NCBI RefSeq assembly: GCF_030867095.1
Contig: NC_081824.1
Coordinates: 252,713,956 to 252,777,955, forward strand
Length of the DNA stretch: 64,000 nt
Direction of reading: 5' to 3'
From: Alligator mississippiensis
Taxonomy: Eukaryota; Chordata; Crocodylia; Alligatoridae
In this document: positions 1 through 10,438 of the stretch, in pieces
How positions within the stretch are numbered: the first letter of the stretch is position 1
Layout: each line of letters begins with the position of its first letter
Notes under the pieces: model-generated
The model's database searches: none
Told to the model about the DNA's origin: nothing
Seen by the model: only the letters and a program-made list of their open reading frames with translations
Translations under genes and position numbers: made by a program

Positions 1-2
1 GT

Positions 3-2465
3 AGACAGTGGATCCTGGGTTATGCTGCTTTCGCAAAACCCTTGCAAGCATTCACTCATGATACCACCCCGGAACCCCTCCCTTGGACTCCTGAAGCTGA
101 ACAAGCATTTGTGGTCCTTAAGCAAGCCCTCACTCTTGCTCCTGCTCTTGGACTTCCTAATTATAAGAAACCCTTTACCTTGTTTTGTCATGAACGGGAA
201 GGAATCGCTTTAGGAGTACTCACTCAGCTGCATGGTGAAAAGCATCGCCCAATTGCATATTACAGCTCTGCCCTTGATCCCGTAGCTGCGGGACTTCCTC
301 CTTGCCTCCGTTCAGTTGCAGCTGCTGCCTTGTTGGTTGAAAAGGCAGATTCTCTAGTTTTGGGACACTCTTTAACCGTTGCAGTTCCACATGCTGTGAT
401 GGCCCTTCTGCTCAAGGGCAAAACTCAGCACATTTCCAATTCCCGTCTTACTAAATATGAGAAACTTCTACTGTCAGCTGCAAATGTAACCTTAAATCGC
501 TGTTCAATTCTGAATCCTGCATCACTTCTGCCTATTGCCTCTGATGGTGAGCCTCATGATTGCCTGTCTATCACAACTCAATTGTTAACCCCTCGAACTG
601 ACCTCAAGGACATTCCTATCCCGAACTCTGACCTTGTTTTGTTTGTTGATGGTTCCTGTCTTAGAAATGATGCAGGCAAATTAGTTGCGGGATATGCAGT
701 ATGCACTCAGTATGCTGTTTTGGAAGCCTATTCTTTACCCCAAGCTCATTCTGCTCAAGTTGCTGAACTCATTGCTTTAACACGTGCTTGCATTCTTGCA
801 AAAAATCAAACCACAACCATTTATACTGACTCTAAGTATGCTTTTGGTGTTGTTCATGATTTTGGACAAATCTGGAAACAAAGAGGGTTCCTCACTTCAT
901 CAGGGACCCAAATCAGTCATGGTTGTTATGTAAAAGCGCTCTTAGAAGCTGTTCAATTGCCTCTTGCTATTGCTATTGTCAAATGTAAAGCTCATGAGAA
1001 ACCCTTTGATGATGTCACACGAGGAAATGATCTGGCAGACCGTTCTGCCAGAAATGCGGCCCTTTCTGGCCCACAGGCTCCTAACTCTGTTTTTGTTTGT
1101 TTTTCAGCAGACCAGTCTCCTTTGGCTAGCCTTTCAAGTCTGGCCCTTCTTCAAAATCAGGCCCCAAAAAAGGAAATAAATGACTGGCTGCGTGCAGGAT
1201 GTTCACTGCACCCCGACTCTCTCTGGCGCTCCCCGGACGGCCGCCTGGTGGCGCCTAGAGAGCTTTTGCCACATCTTGCTCGTTTAACCCACTCTGTGGC
1301 CCATACGAGCAAAGGAGGAATGATTGCTACAGTACAAAGAAATTGGTTTGCCCCAAATTTTCCTTCCATGGCACAACAGTACTGTAGCTCCTGTCCCATC
1401 TGCTTAGCTCACAACATTGGGCAACGGGTAAAAACGACACCCACAGCCCATCCCCCTCCATGGGGACCGTTTGTAAATCTGCAAATTGATTTTTTGCAGC
1501 TACCTAAGTGCTGTTCTTATGAATACATTCTTGTTATTATTGATGTGTTCTCTGGATGGGTGGAAGCCTACCCATGCGTACGTGCTGATTCCATCACTGT
1601 AGCAAAGAAATTGCTCAAAGAATTCATCCCTAGATTTGGATTGCCTCTCACAATAGATAGTGACCGTGGCACCCATTTCACAGGACAGATAGTAAAAAAC
1701 ATCTGCCAAGCACTCAACATACAGCAACCCCTACACTGTAGTTATCATCCACAGTCAAGTGGTGCTGTAGAACGTAAAAACTCTGATTTAAAAACGCGCA
1801 TTTCGAAGATTTGTGCTGAAACAGGCCTCAAATGGCCTGATGCACTGCCCATTGCTCTTATGCACATTAGAAACACTGTTAACAGAAAACATGGCCTAAC
1901 CCCTTATGAAATACTCATGGCACGACCCATGAGGATGCCAGCTACACCACCTGTTGCCCCTCACCAAACAGACCTACAATTAACTGATGAAACTGTACTA
2001 AATTATTGCAAGGCATTAATGAAGTATGCCAGGTCTGTTCATTCACAGGTCCAAGAAGCCTTACCTCAACCACCGGATGTTCCCTGTCACAACCTCGAAC
2101 CAGGGGATTGGATCTACGTAAAGGTCTATCAACGGAAAAACGCACTTCAACCCAGATGGAAAGAACCTTTCCAGGTACTTCTGACCACTAATTCTGCTGT
2201 TCGTTGCCAAGGTCACCAAACATGGACTCACGCCTCGCACTGCAAGAAGGTATCACCTCCATTGGATCCCGAAGCAGCTGTATTCCAACCAAGGTTGGGA
2301 TCTTTCCCTGAGGCCAAGGACAAAGACCCTCAGGACCTCACTCAGGCAAGTGAGGAGCATCAGGGTGCAAGTGCTAGTAACCTCTCCCCTGCACCCAACA
2401 CCTCAGCCCAGCCGGATTCATCAGTTGAAGAACGAAGATATCATCTTCGGCCTCGAAGAAAGTGA
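3..2465 (+). CDS. pol: Endogenous retrovirus pol, 5'-truncated by window edge (RT end, RNase H, integrase)
   Basis: Open frame from base 3 to the TGA at 2463-2465. Residues are numbered from the ATG at 42, an internal methionine rather than a start. The first ~160 residues are the end of reverse transcriptase and the connection region. RNase H follows (about 195-345) with D203, E242, D263 and D333 in their expected motifs. Integrase has an HHCC zinc finger (H417, H421, C448, C451) and catalytic D483, D541 and E577, the last two exactly 35 residues apart. A GPY/F-like C-terminal domain lies near 685-735, followed by a Pro/Ser-rich tail. The RNase H, the HHCC spacing and the GPY/F-like domain fit the gammaretrovirus-like class. 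No stop or frameshift interrupts about 820 codons, so the copy is young or was constrained. Whether it is expressed cannot be seen. Confidence 0.93.
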   Translation, partial: RQWILGYAAFAKPLQAFTHDTTPEPLPWTPEAEQAFVVLKQALTLAPALGLPNYKKPFTLFCHEREGIALGVLTQLHGEKHRPIAYYSSALDPVAAGLPPCLRSVAAAALLVEKADSLVLGHSLTVAVPHAVMALLLKGKTQHISNSRLTKYEKLLLSAANVTLNRCSILNPASLLPIASDGEPHDCLSITTQLLTPRTDLKDIPIPNSDLVLFVDGSCLRNDAGKLVAGYAVCTQYAVLEAYSLPQAHSAQVAELIALTRACILAKNQTTTIYTDSKYAFGVVHDFGQIWKQRGFLTSSGTQISHGCYVKALLEAVQLPLAIAIVKCKAHEKPFDDVTRGNDLADRSARNAALSGPQAPNSVFVCFSADQSPLASLSSLALLQNQAPKKEINDWLRAGCSLHPDSLWRSPDGRLVAPRELLPHLARLTHSVAHTSKGGMIATVQRNWFAPNFPSMAQQYCSSCPICLAHNIGQRVKTTPTAHPPPWGPFVNLQIDFLQLPKCCSYEYILVIIDVFSGWVEAYPCVRADSITVAKKLLKEFIPRFGLPLTIDSDRGTHFTGQIVKNICQALNIQQPLHCSYHPQSSGAVERKNSDLKTRISKICAETGLKWPDALPIALMHIRNTVNRKHGLTPYEILMARPMRMPATPPVAPHQTDLQLTDETVLNYCKALMKYARSVHSQVQEALPQPPDVPCHNLEPGDWIYVKVYQRKNALQPRWKEPFQVLLTTNSAVRCQGHQTWTHASHCKKVSPPLDPEAAVFQPRLGSFPEAKDKDPQDLTQASEEHQGASASNLSPAPNTSAQPDSSVEERRYHLRPRRK

Positions 2466-2654
2466 ATGCTCCCATTCGGAAGATCACCACCTCGATCAAG
2501 ACCAAGAGCCGACATTATCAGTCCTTTAGGTAACTTGAGCCCAGAGGACGAAGAAAGACTTTGGCTGCCATCCTGGGTTTGGCTGGTAGTGTTCTTTTTC
2601 TTACTGGTGCTGGTTATGTTTGTTGTTAAGATTCTTTGTCCCTCCTGTATCTAA
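2466..2654 (+). CDS. Small single-pass membrane protein ORF between pol and env
   Basis: A 62-codon ORF whose ATG immediately follows the pol TGA and which stays in the pol frame. The N-terminal ~30 residues are charged and proline/arginine rich. Residues about 37-57 form a strongly hydrophobic stretch suited to one membrane span, and the tail is cysteine-containing (CPSC). It ends three bases before the env ATG. It could be made by reinitiation after pol, by stop-codon readthrough giving a membrane-anchored Pol tail, from a spliced mRNA, or not at all. I recognise no family. The hydrophobic segment makes a random ORF less likely but does not exclude it. Confidence 0.45.
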   Translation: MLPFGRSPPRSRPRADIISPLGNLSPEDEERLWLPSWVWLVVFFFLLVLVMFVVKILCPSCI

Positions 2655-2656
2655 AA

Positions 2657-4141
2657 ATGGCACTGATATCCTTATATATCACACTTGGGTATCTCAGTAT
2701 CACCCAAGGGGGGTGGGAGAAAAATTTGTATTTGCAGATCTCCCATGCGGTGGCTCAAGCTGGAAATAAAAGTGACTGCTGGATATGCTCTCACAGCCCA
2801 GCACACCTACACCAAGGAATCCCAATGATCGGAGTACCAATATCCCTCCAGCAATGGGGAACAATAAACGGCGGCTTCGTTAGACACTACTCGTTAGCTG
2901 CCCATCGGTCCGCTCCTAAAGAATGGAGGGCCGCCCCTGCTAACTGGATAATCTCCCCAAGAGTAGAGGCGCCTTTCTGTTACAGATCCAACAACACCAG
3001 AGCTTATAATAAAGCCACACCTGTAGGACACTACCCTCATTGCCTAACTACTCTAGATTATAGCCCTAGTAGCACCAGTGGAATCCTGTTGGGTAACGTA
3101 CCCTCTCTCAATTGTACAGGATTCATGGTCTACAACTTTTCTAAGGAACCTCATGTTGCTCTCATTGCAAACAGATCAGAATTTTACATTCACTCCAATT
3201 TTACTTCTTGTAATATATCTCGGTCCAGCAGGATAACAGCTGAACGTGGACCGTCCTATACGATGCATATCAATCGAAAGTGCCGGATAGGGCACAACAA
3301 CTGTCGAGATTTGAGTACCTTTTCTGCCCCAGGCCTATACTGGCTCTGCGGAAACAGGGCTCATAAAATCTTGCCCTGGAATTGGGTGGGGGCATGCACT
3401 CTTGGACGTGTTATCCCTGGTTTCGAAATGCATAGTGCAATATATCTGGAACAAGTAAAAAATTTCAACCATCACATGAAAAGGGCGGTTAACCCCTTAG
3501 CTACCAGAAACACAGGGTTCCATCGATTTGTGAGAACCTTCATACCGTGGCTTGGAGTAAGAGAATTGGAACTAGCCATAATTAACATTTCAGCCACAAT
3601 GGAAGCTATGGGAAATGCCACTGCGGATGCAATTCAGGCTCTGCAAAAAGAGATCTCCCAGATCTCACAAGTAACTATACAACACCGCATAGCCCTAGAT
3701 TACCTATTGGTATCCCAGGGAGGAGTATGTGCCTTAGTAAACTCCACCTGTTGTGTCTATGTCAATCAGGACATGCGAATCGAAACTAACATTCGCAAAA
3801 TCCGAAATCAGTTAAGGGTCCTACATCAAGCGGCCTCAGAAAATACTGACTGGGGTCTAGAAGAAATGTGGTCTTGGCTAACCTCCTGGCTCCCAGATTT
3901 CGGGGCCCTTGGCAAGAAAATCCTGTATGGAATATTGTTTGTCTTGATAGTTCTGATAATGTTCTATGTCTTAATACAACTGATCCTCTGCTGCGTGAAA
4001 GCCAGCAGGGGAAGCTTTAGCAAGGCAAGAAAACCCACAGCAGAGTCTAGAATAATGGTGTTACAAAAGTGTGAGCAGATTGAAAGAAAACATGAAAGGC
4101 TGCATGATGAAATAGAGGGGCTCATGAGAATGGAAATTTAA
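2657..4141 (+). CDS. env: Endogenous retrovirus envelope glycoprotein, full-length open frame (494 aa)
   Basis: The ATG at 2657 starts a hydrophobic signal-peptide-like N-terminus; the frame is also open upstream to about 2636, but only a TTG lies there. The surface subunit has a CWIC motif (41-44), the CXXC that in gamma-type envelopes makes a labile disulfide to the transmembrane subunit. N-glycosylation sequons occur at N37, N112, N152, N160, N172, N181, N186, N310, N320 and N362. The subunit boundary probably lies near the basic KR at 275-276, although no consensus furin site is present. The transmembrane subunit has a heptad-rich region, a CX6CC motif (C358, C365, C366), a membrane span at about 422-446 and a cytoplasmic tail of nearly 50 residues. 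No stop or frameshift is present. Such envelopes mediate receptor binding and membrane fusion, and some have been domesticated as syncytins. That role here is untested. Confidence 0.93.
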   Translation: MALISLYITLGYLSITQGGWEKNLYLQISHAVAQAGNKSDCWICSHSPAHLHQGIPMIGVPISLQQWGTINGGFVRHYSLAAHRSAPKEWRAAPANWIISPRVEAPFCYRSNNTRAYNKATPVGHYPHCLTTLDYSPSSTSGILLGNVPSLNCTGFMVYNFSKEPHVALIANRSEFYIHSNFTSCNISRSSRITAERGPSYTMHINRKCRIGHNNCRDLSTFSAPGLYWLCGNRAHKILPWNWVGACTLGRVIPGFEMHSAIYLEQVKNFNHHMKRAVNPLATRNTGFHRFVRTFIPWLGVRELELAIINISATMEAMGNATADAIQALQKEISQISQVTIQHRIALDYLLVSQGGVCALVNSTCCVYVNQDMRIETNIRKIRNQLRVLHQAASENTDWGLEEMWSWLTSWLPDFGALGKKILYGILFVLIVLIMFYVLIQLILCCVKASRGSFSKARKPTAESRIMVLQKCEQIERKHERLHDEIEGLMRMEI

Positions 4142-4166
4142 GGCTAAAGTGAGACTAAATAGTCTC

Positions 4167-4178
4167 AAAGGGGGGGGG
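4167..4178 (+). other. Retroviral polypurine tract
   Basis: AAAGGGGGGGGG directly before the 3' LTR, 26 bases after the env stop. In retroviruses this purine run primes plus-strand DNA synthesis, and its position fixes the LTR start one base later. Confidence 0.85.
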
Positions 4179-4528
4179 CTGTGGAATCAGAAAAAATATA
4201 TGCCTTAAACTTTGATTATTTTAGTTATAAGATGACATAACCGCTTTGTGTAGAATTGCTGGCTCGGTACAGTAGAACAGATAAGGGCAAGTGTTTGTTC
4301 TTTGTAACTCTTCTGCAAATGCTTCGCTCACCGCGGCCTTGAAGGTAGAAAAAAAAAAGTATGTACAAAGTAGATTTCCAGGTGCAAGAAGGAGGTTTGT
4401 GAACTAACCCTATCTCCCCCATAATTCCCATCCTGATAACAGCAAAGAAATAATGAAGTAATATTATAGCCGTTTTTCATGCTAATTTCACTATATGATC
4501 ACGTGAGTTGTAAGCGACTGTTAAAAAG

Positions 4529-4536
4529 TATATAAG
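4529..4536 (+). promoter_or_regulatory. LTR TATA box
   Basis: TATATAAG lies about 350 bases into the LTR and about 100 bases before its polyadenylation signal, the normal place for the retroviral core promoter. Confidence 0.65.
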
Positions 4537-4629
4537 CCTCCTGATTTTGCTCTTGGGGGGGGACCCCTTCCAAGTGCTTGGGAAATCCATGTCACTTTGG
4601 AACTCCCCCTACAGCTGTAGTTTCTTTTG

Positions 4630-4635
4630 AATAAA
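4630..4635 (+). terminator. LTR polyadenylation signal
   Basis: AATAAA followed about 35 bases later by a GT-rich stretch (TCTGTGTGTG), the standard arrangement for 3'-end formation in the R/U5 region. Confidence 0.7.
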
Positions 4636-4684
4636 AGCTTCTGCTGACCTGACCCAAAAGTACTCTGTGTGTGTTTCCACGACA

Positions 4685-5990
4685 AAAGTAAGATGCAAGT
4701 AATTTTATCTCAATTCTATGAACTATCTGCAGCTGACAGTCTAAATGGCAAGTTCTGGCAGCCAAAGGACCATTGTGTGGATAGCTACCCCACTGGCCCA
4801 AAGTGTAACATGCACATTCCAGTATAGCATGCCAAGAAACAGTAGGATTGTATTTAGAAGGACATTATAACTCAGTTATAATGCTCCAGTGCTACCATGG
4901 CTGCTGCCAAGGTATTTGTTGTTAATGTTTGGCAAACAGGCTGCCATAGGCCTCAGCCAGCTCTCTAAAGAGCTGTCAGATAAATGGAAAAGAATCTCTT
5001 CCTCAAAATCCAGAGCTAGTGCAGCCAGAGCAAAAGTAATCTTACCTTCCAAAAAACATTGATGCGAATGGTGTTCATTCCTTTAGTTCCTTTTGGGCCC
5101 CTGTTGCACATGCAAAGCATATGTTATGACTCTGTTAATCTACCTACAGGTAACAGAAGATTGCAAATGGTTTCTCACCTATCAAATACATTTTTTCTTG
5201 CAGGCTATTGATGCAACTACTGGAGCCCCACACTGCTCTTATTTTCCTGGTTTAACTTTTTGTTGCTCTTTTATTTATATGCTGGAACAATGATGGTATC
5301 AAGGTAATGCCACTGAAAGTTCCTGTGGAGTACTCAGTTTTGCATTTGACAGGAACTTTGGTGACAGTCCTGGCAAAAGTGACAATTTTAGCAATAGCTT
5401 TCAGTTGCTTTGTCTGTCAGAAGCTCTAAGTGATGCCTGGCCTAGGGCTGGCCCATAGGATTAGTACATTATAGTGCTCTATCTGACACCCTCTCTCCTG
5501 CACTAAGCAGAGGTCTGCATAGCCTAGGATGTGGTCTCCAATTTCAGAAGAATTATGCAGATTATAGGTACCAAAAGAAATGGATATGTAGGAGGAAAGG
5601 GAGAGCAAACAAGCACTCAGGCAAAAGAGCAATGGGGACCACAGATTGATAGACAGATGCACTGAAGATTAAAAGGACAGTTTACATTAGTGAGACTGTG
5701 TGAAAGTCTTCCTGTCTGCAATCACACTATCTCCACATGCTCTGGGTGGAAAGCAGGGGACACACATTACGGCATATCTACTATAGCCTTCAAAGAGGGA
5801 TTGAGTGATTTAACAAGAAAACTATTCAGAGTTATAATACTGCTAGAAGAGGTTTGACAGGCATCTAAAAGCCTTAAGCTCAGGTCTTAAACTAAATCGC
5901 TGATAAGGTTAGTCTACCCTGCATGAAGGATTCATCCTCTCTCACATCTACCTACTTTGGGATTTCCGGGAACTTTCAGCCAGTTGGGTA
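4685..5990. other. Intergenic stretch, nothing recognised
   Basis: Sequence between the provirus and the next LTR-like stretch. All open frames are short and lack recognisable motifs. No inverted-repeat ends or tandem repeats stood out. Confidence 0.5.
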
Positions 5991-8110
5991 CCGAGCCAGA
6001 TGAGAGTCCCTGTATTGTATCAGCCCAGCGGTAGGTATAACATACCACTCCCATTTGAATGGCTGGCAAAAAGAAGGACAATGTTACGTCTCAGCTGTGT
6101 GTTCTTGGGCAACCCTGGCACAGGATGCAGTCTGTCTGACTCACAAGGACTCACCCCCCCCCTCCCTCCCCTCCTCCACCTAAACGAAACTGATTAAGAT
6201 GCAGTGAGAGACACACCTAAGACCCTCAAGATAAGGGTGACGAGTGAACCAACTGCCCTAGGTCTCATTTACATCCGAGATGGAACCAGATGACCATTCA
6301 TTTACATGAGAGATGGAGAACAGAAAGCCTGAAGCAGAGACTGCAGTGAATTCTGGGACCAGAGAAGCAGGGGAGCACTGCATGATGGGGAATGTGTGCT
6401 TCAAATGTTAATCAACCCATGTTCACACACACCCAGCTCAGCATTTATCAGACCAGTTCTAATCTGGATTTGCTAAGAACTTTTCCCCCCCAGACACACA
6501 CACACCTCTAAGTTTAATAGGCATCTCGGGCCGTACATTCCCCAGTCCCACTATGGGAGGCCTATTTAAACTTGATTGACTAAAACTCGGTTGCCGGGTT
6601 AAGAAATGCTGAGGCAAGAGACCGAGTCAGAGGGGGTATGGGCAACATTTGAACAATGGTTAAGGGTTCATCACAACGTCCAGCCCATTGGAACCCTAAT
6701 CACAGGTGTTGTCATACCTTTCCCGAGACGACTGGTGGGAGTCCTCTCCACAAAAGGTTATGAGTACCCCAGTAATTGCTTTAAGTCTGTTAAAAGGCTA
6801 TAGTAAGATCTGGAAAAGTCATGCTAAGCTGAGGCTTGTGCACAGCAAGTAAAAATCCAAAATCCTGATGCTGCAAGCTATCTACTGTTTCTGAAGAAAC
6901 CATGAGATATCCCATCAGTATATCTGCCATCCATAGGAATTTCAAGCTGGCTCCCAAGTATTTGGTTACTTCCTAATCTTAAGTGTTTCCTGATTATCAA
7001 TCAGTTTCTTGAGATGTTCCAAACCAGATAACCCCTTGTCAATAGAAAAGACAATGATTTACACTACTGAGGGTGCTTTGAAGCAGATGAACTGAGGGTA
7101 TAAAAATCTGTAAAAAGTGTGTGTGTTTCAAGAAGAAGAAGAAGGAGGAAAGGAGAAGGAGAGGAAAAGGAAAGAAGAAGAAAACTCCTGTGCTGACACC
7201 ATCCCCTGTTGTTCTTGGGACGCTGGAAGAACAGATCGTCTCTCTCTTCAAGGATTGTGCTACGGACTGTGCTTGTCAGCTTTGCAGCCTGAGTACCTTG
7301 GACTAGGTCAGATCCCAGCGCTCGCTCTCTCTCTTCTCTCTAGGCATAAACTTCTGAACCTGAACTGTATTAGTTAAGCTTGAGCTAAGTTTCCCCAAAT
7401 AGTTAGTGAAACCAGGGTAGTATTGTCATTGTTTGTGTTTGTTTTTCTTTTGCATGTCTATTACTACTAGTACTATTATATATTTCATATGCTTAGCAAT
7501 AAATAACTTTTATAGGCAAAGTGGTAGTAATTGGGTATATTTTTCCTTCTCTGCTTCTCTTTCCTCCCATGTTCTGCAGCAACGCTTCTTTTATCTAAGC
7601 TAAAGATCCCTGTGAAGCCCAAAAATATTGTGGGGTCTGCTCATCAAGAGGCCAAAGATTGAGACGTGCTGAGTTTGAAACACATAAGGGGATCAGCTTG
7701 TACAGGCTGATTGACCCAGTCTGACTCAGATGTGCCCTTATGAACTGAATGCTGGCCCATGAGGGTGTCAGCTGGACACCCAGCCGGATTCAGAGGGATT
7801 CTGTTTACCTGTGTGCTTGTGTCTGACTGCATTTTATTGTTGCTCTTATGAACTGATTCTTGGCATATGAGGGTGTCAGCCTGTCCATGCTGATCGGCCC
7901 GGCCAGGTCAGGCGTGTCACATTAATTTGTGTGTGTTTGTGTGTATGACTGATTTGGTGACTGGAGGAACCCAGTCCCATTGAGATTGAGTCCTGCAAGA
8001 TAGCTCCACTGGGGGTGAGGGCTTGCAGAAGGGAGAGATACAGCTCCATATAGTAACACAAGCAGCACCTTGACAGAATCACCAAGACCCTAGAAACTAT
8101 CCCTAATAAA
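5990..8110 (+). mobile_element. LTR-like stretch, possibly an old solo LTR
   Basis: A TATA box (TATAAAA, 7099-7105) is followed by a GA-rich block, a pyrimidine-rich stretch and a polyadenylation signal (AATAAA, 7498-7503), the order of an LTR promoter, R region and 3' end. A 108-bp tandem repeat follows. No coding domain is visible in it. The boundaries are rough because no TG...CA ends with a matching target duplication were found. It could instead be unrelated noncoding DNA with chance signals. Confidence 0.35.
7640..7955 (+). repeat. 108-bp tandem repeat, about 2.5 diverged copies
   Basis: The phrase CTTATGAACTGA recurs at 7737 and 7845 (period 108), each time followed within about 15 bases by a CATGAGGGTGTCAG-like or CATATGAGGGTGTCAG-like phrase. 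The stretch just before 7737 matches the second half of the last copy (a GATCAGC...CTGATTGACCC-like phrase against GTCAGC...CTGATCGGCCC), giving a partial first copy. Confidence 0.65.
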
Positions 8111-8149
8111 TGAGCACACCCCAAAGTAATGGGCAAATTTGGTAACAAC

Positions 8150-9961
8150 AAGTAAAACTATCTACACATGTATAGAGTTTGTAAAGCCATTGTTGATACT
8201 AGTAACTCTGAGTATTTTCCTGCTGGAAGTGCAGGAGCCCAAATGTTGCCTGGTCCCTGCACAGAGGTTCCAGGAAATTAAGGTTTCTTGAAACCTCTTC
8301 CACCCTCTACCTCTTTTCACACACACGCATACCTACCTAGAGGTACAATCTAACTTGCATTTTTAGTAACATATTTCAGCTGATAAAACTCTGGTATGAG
8401 AAAAGTTAATGATGTTCAGCTTTCTTTTAACTTTCCAGAGGTGGCAGAAATATGGGTTACCATTACCAGCTTTGTTACTAGATATTTGCTGTGTATGTCT
8501 GTAATAGCAATTTACACCTCAGCTATCCAATGTTGACCTGAAAGCAAATGCCTGCATGGAGAAGATGTGTTAAATTGAAAGGGTTAATTGTGCTTTAACT
8601 ATCCCTAAGCACTATCTGCTGGACAGTGGTGCTAACACTGCTCCCCCCGCAACCTGCCACCACCCTTGTGGCACTCCCACATTTATTCAATGAGGAGACT
8701 GTCAAGGAAACTACACAGAATATGGAAGTGATGTTGGTGATTTCAGACAGCATCCTTCCCTCCAAGTCATTACTAAGCTAATGCCTTTGCATGATCCTAA
8801 TGGATCTTCTTTAACTAGCGGTCATAAGGAAGACAGAAGCCCTTCTAGATTCATACCTATGAACTAAAGAAATGGGGGCACCTTTTCTTCAGAACATAAA
8901 TACATCAGCTGCATCCATGTTGGCAAAGAATCACTGTAGTTAATATCTGTTGCAATACCATTTGTGTTTATGTCCATTTTTCCTTCAAACTTATTTTGAG
9001 AGGTTCAGTGGTAAAGCAGATAGTGCTCTTACATGGCTAAGGCAAAGCAGTTACGAGGATCAGGGTTTAAGATGCCATCATCTGAGAAGGGCTGTACCAT
9101 GCTCCATTCTTCTCCACTGCACATGGGTGATGTTTATAGTCCAATGAGGTATTCCATAGGAAAGGATTTATTGTGCCAGCTACTATATGGTTTTGGTGTC
9201 ATTGCTAGTAGTAAAAGGCTTTAAAAACACCCCCAAAACCTGAAAAACTCATTCAATTCTCTTTTGCAGAAGGTAAAGACATGCTACAAAAAAGAACATA
9301 GCATTCAAGACAAACCACAGGAGCTGAAGATGAAGACAAACCAACAAAAGGCACTAATTCCAAGAGCCATTCTACTGCTGAGATGCCACCAATTTAAAAC
9401 TGCTGGGATGTGCTAGGCAATGGATCAAAGTGATTTCTGGGCAGATTCTCTATTTTCTTTCAAGCTCTGCAAACTTCTCATCTGTGTTATGCATCACTGC
9501 ATTCTTTCAGCCCACTCAACATCTGCTATCCCTGGGTAGTTTTCAAAGAATTAAGAATTAGACAGAAAAAAACCCCACAGCTTTTTAAAGCAGCTTCATT
9601 CACTTATGTGACTAAGTCAGGTTCTAATCAACTGTCTTAAAAATAGCTAATCATTTCACAGTTTTCTTCTCTATTACTTTATTTGTCTACAACAACTGTA
9701 TGGTCCTTTTTTATATTAAACTAAGGTTAAGAGAATCAAAAACAATATAAGCATTTAGGAGCACGTCTCCTACCAGATGTCAATGGGACATGTTCCCAAG
9801 TGCCCAAGGTATCTGGGCACCTAAAGATGTAGGCAAGTATTTTTGAAAATCCCACAAGATACTTGTTTGCATTCTCAGGCATCCCACTCCTTTAAAAAAG
9901 GGTCCTGAGTTACTTTTGAAAAATAGGACATAGGCTCTTGGGTCTCTCATGTGCTTCAGAA
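8150..9961. other. Intergenic stretch, nothing recognised
   Basis: No coding exon, long open frame, tandem array or clear transposon ends were found. A segment at about 9000-9075 superficially resembles a tRNA A-box region but does not fold as one. Confidence 0.45.
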
Positions 9962-10290
9962 CAGTGTTTCTCAACCTGTGGGTCACAACCCAAAAGTGGG
10001 TTGCAAGAATATATGAAAGGGTCACAAACAAACTTAAAAAAATGGGAAACATTTAAAACATGGGAAACTGTTACTTTTTCCTAGCAGGGTGGCAGAGCTC
10101 CACCTTGGAAACGTCCAAGCAAAGTGGTGCTTGGAGCCCCACATTCCCCTCCCCCAAGACCACATACCCACCCCCTGCCCCACACACAGCGGGTCAGGGG
10201 GTAGTAGGTCAGGAGTGAGAGACACTGGGTCAAGACTGGCCATCAATGTTTACAAATGGGTCCTGGTACAAATAGGGTTAAGAACCACTA
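9962..10290. mobile_element. hAT-type non-autonomous DNA element (old copy)
   Basis: The left end CAGTGTTTCTCAACC is mirrored by GGGTTAAGAACCACTA at the right, the terminal inverted repeats seen in other copies here. The GTGGGTTGCAAGA phrase and the AATGGGTCCTGGTAC phrase recur in the element at 21032. No convincing target duplication remains. Confidence 0.6.
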
Positions 10291-10438
10291 CTGTAAGGTA
10301 CCAGAGGCAATGGCACCATTCCTTATCATCTCATCCTTTACAAGCTTCCATGGGCTGCACTTGGTGCTGCAGCATTCATGGTAGAAATGAAGAATCAAGA
10401 TGCATCAAATCTAAGGCCACTTAAAGCAGTGGTCAAAA

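Larger units (their letters stand above)
4180..4684 (+). mobile_element. 3' LTR of the endogenous retrovirus (about 505 bp)
   Basis: It starts with TGTGGAATCA right after the polypurine tract and probably ends in TTTCCACGACA, so TGTGGAA and TTCCAC form the usual inverted ends. Inside are a TATA box (TATATAAG, 4529-4536) and a polyadenylation signal (AATAAA, 4630-4635) in the order expected for U3-R-U5. The exact right end could shift a few bases, because the 5' LTR is outside the window and cannot be compared. Confidence 0.8.

Noticed and set aside
2636-2656. Longer env start upstream of the ATG at 2657
   Set aside because: The frame is open upstream, but the first codon there is TTG. The ATG at 2657 directly precedes a good signal peptide.
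8995-9075. tRNA-like segment (GGTTCAGTGGTAAAGC and a GGATCAGGGTTT phrase)
   Set aside because: It resembles pol III A-box spacing, but no acceptor stem or cloverleaf arms pair. At most it is an old SINE remnant.
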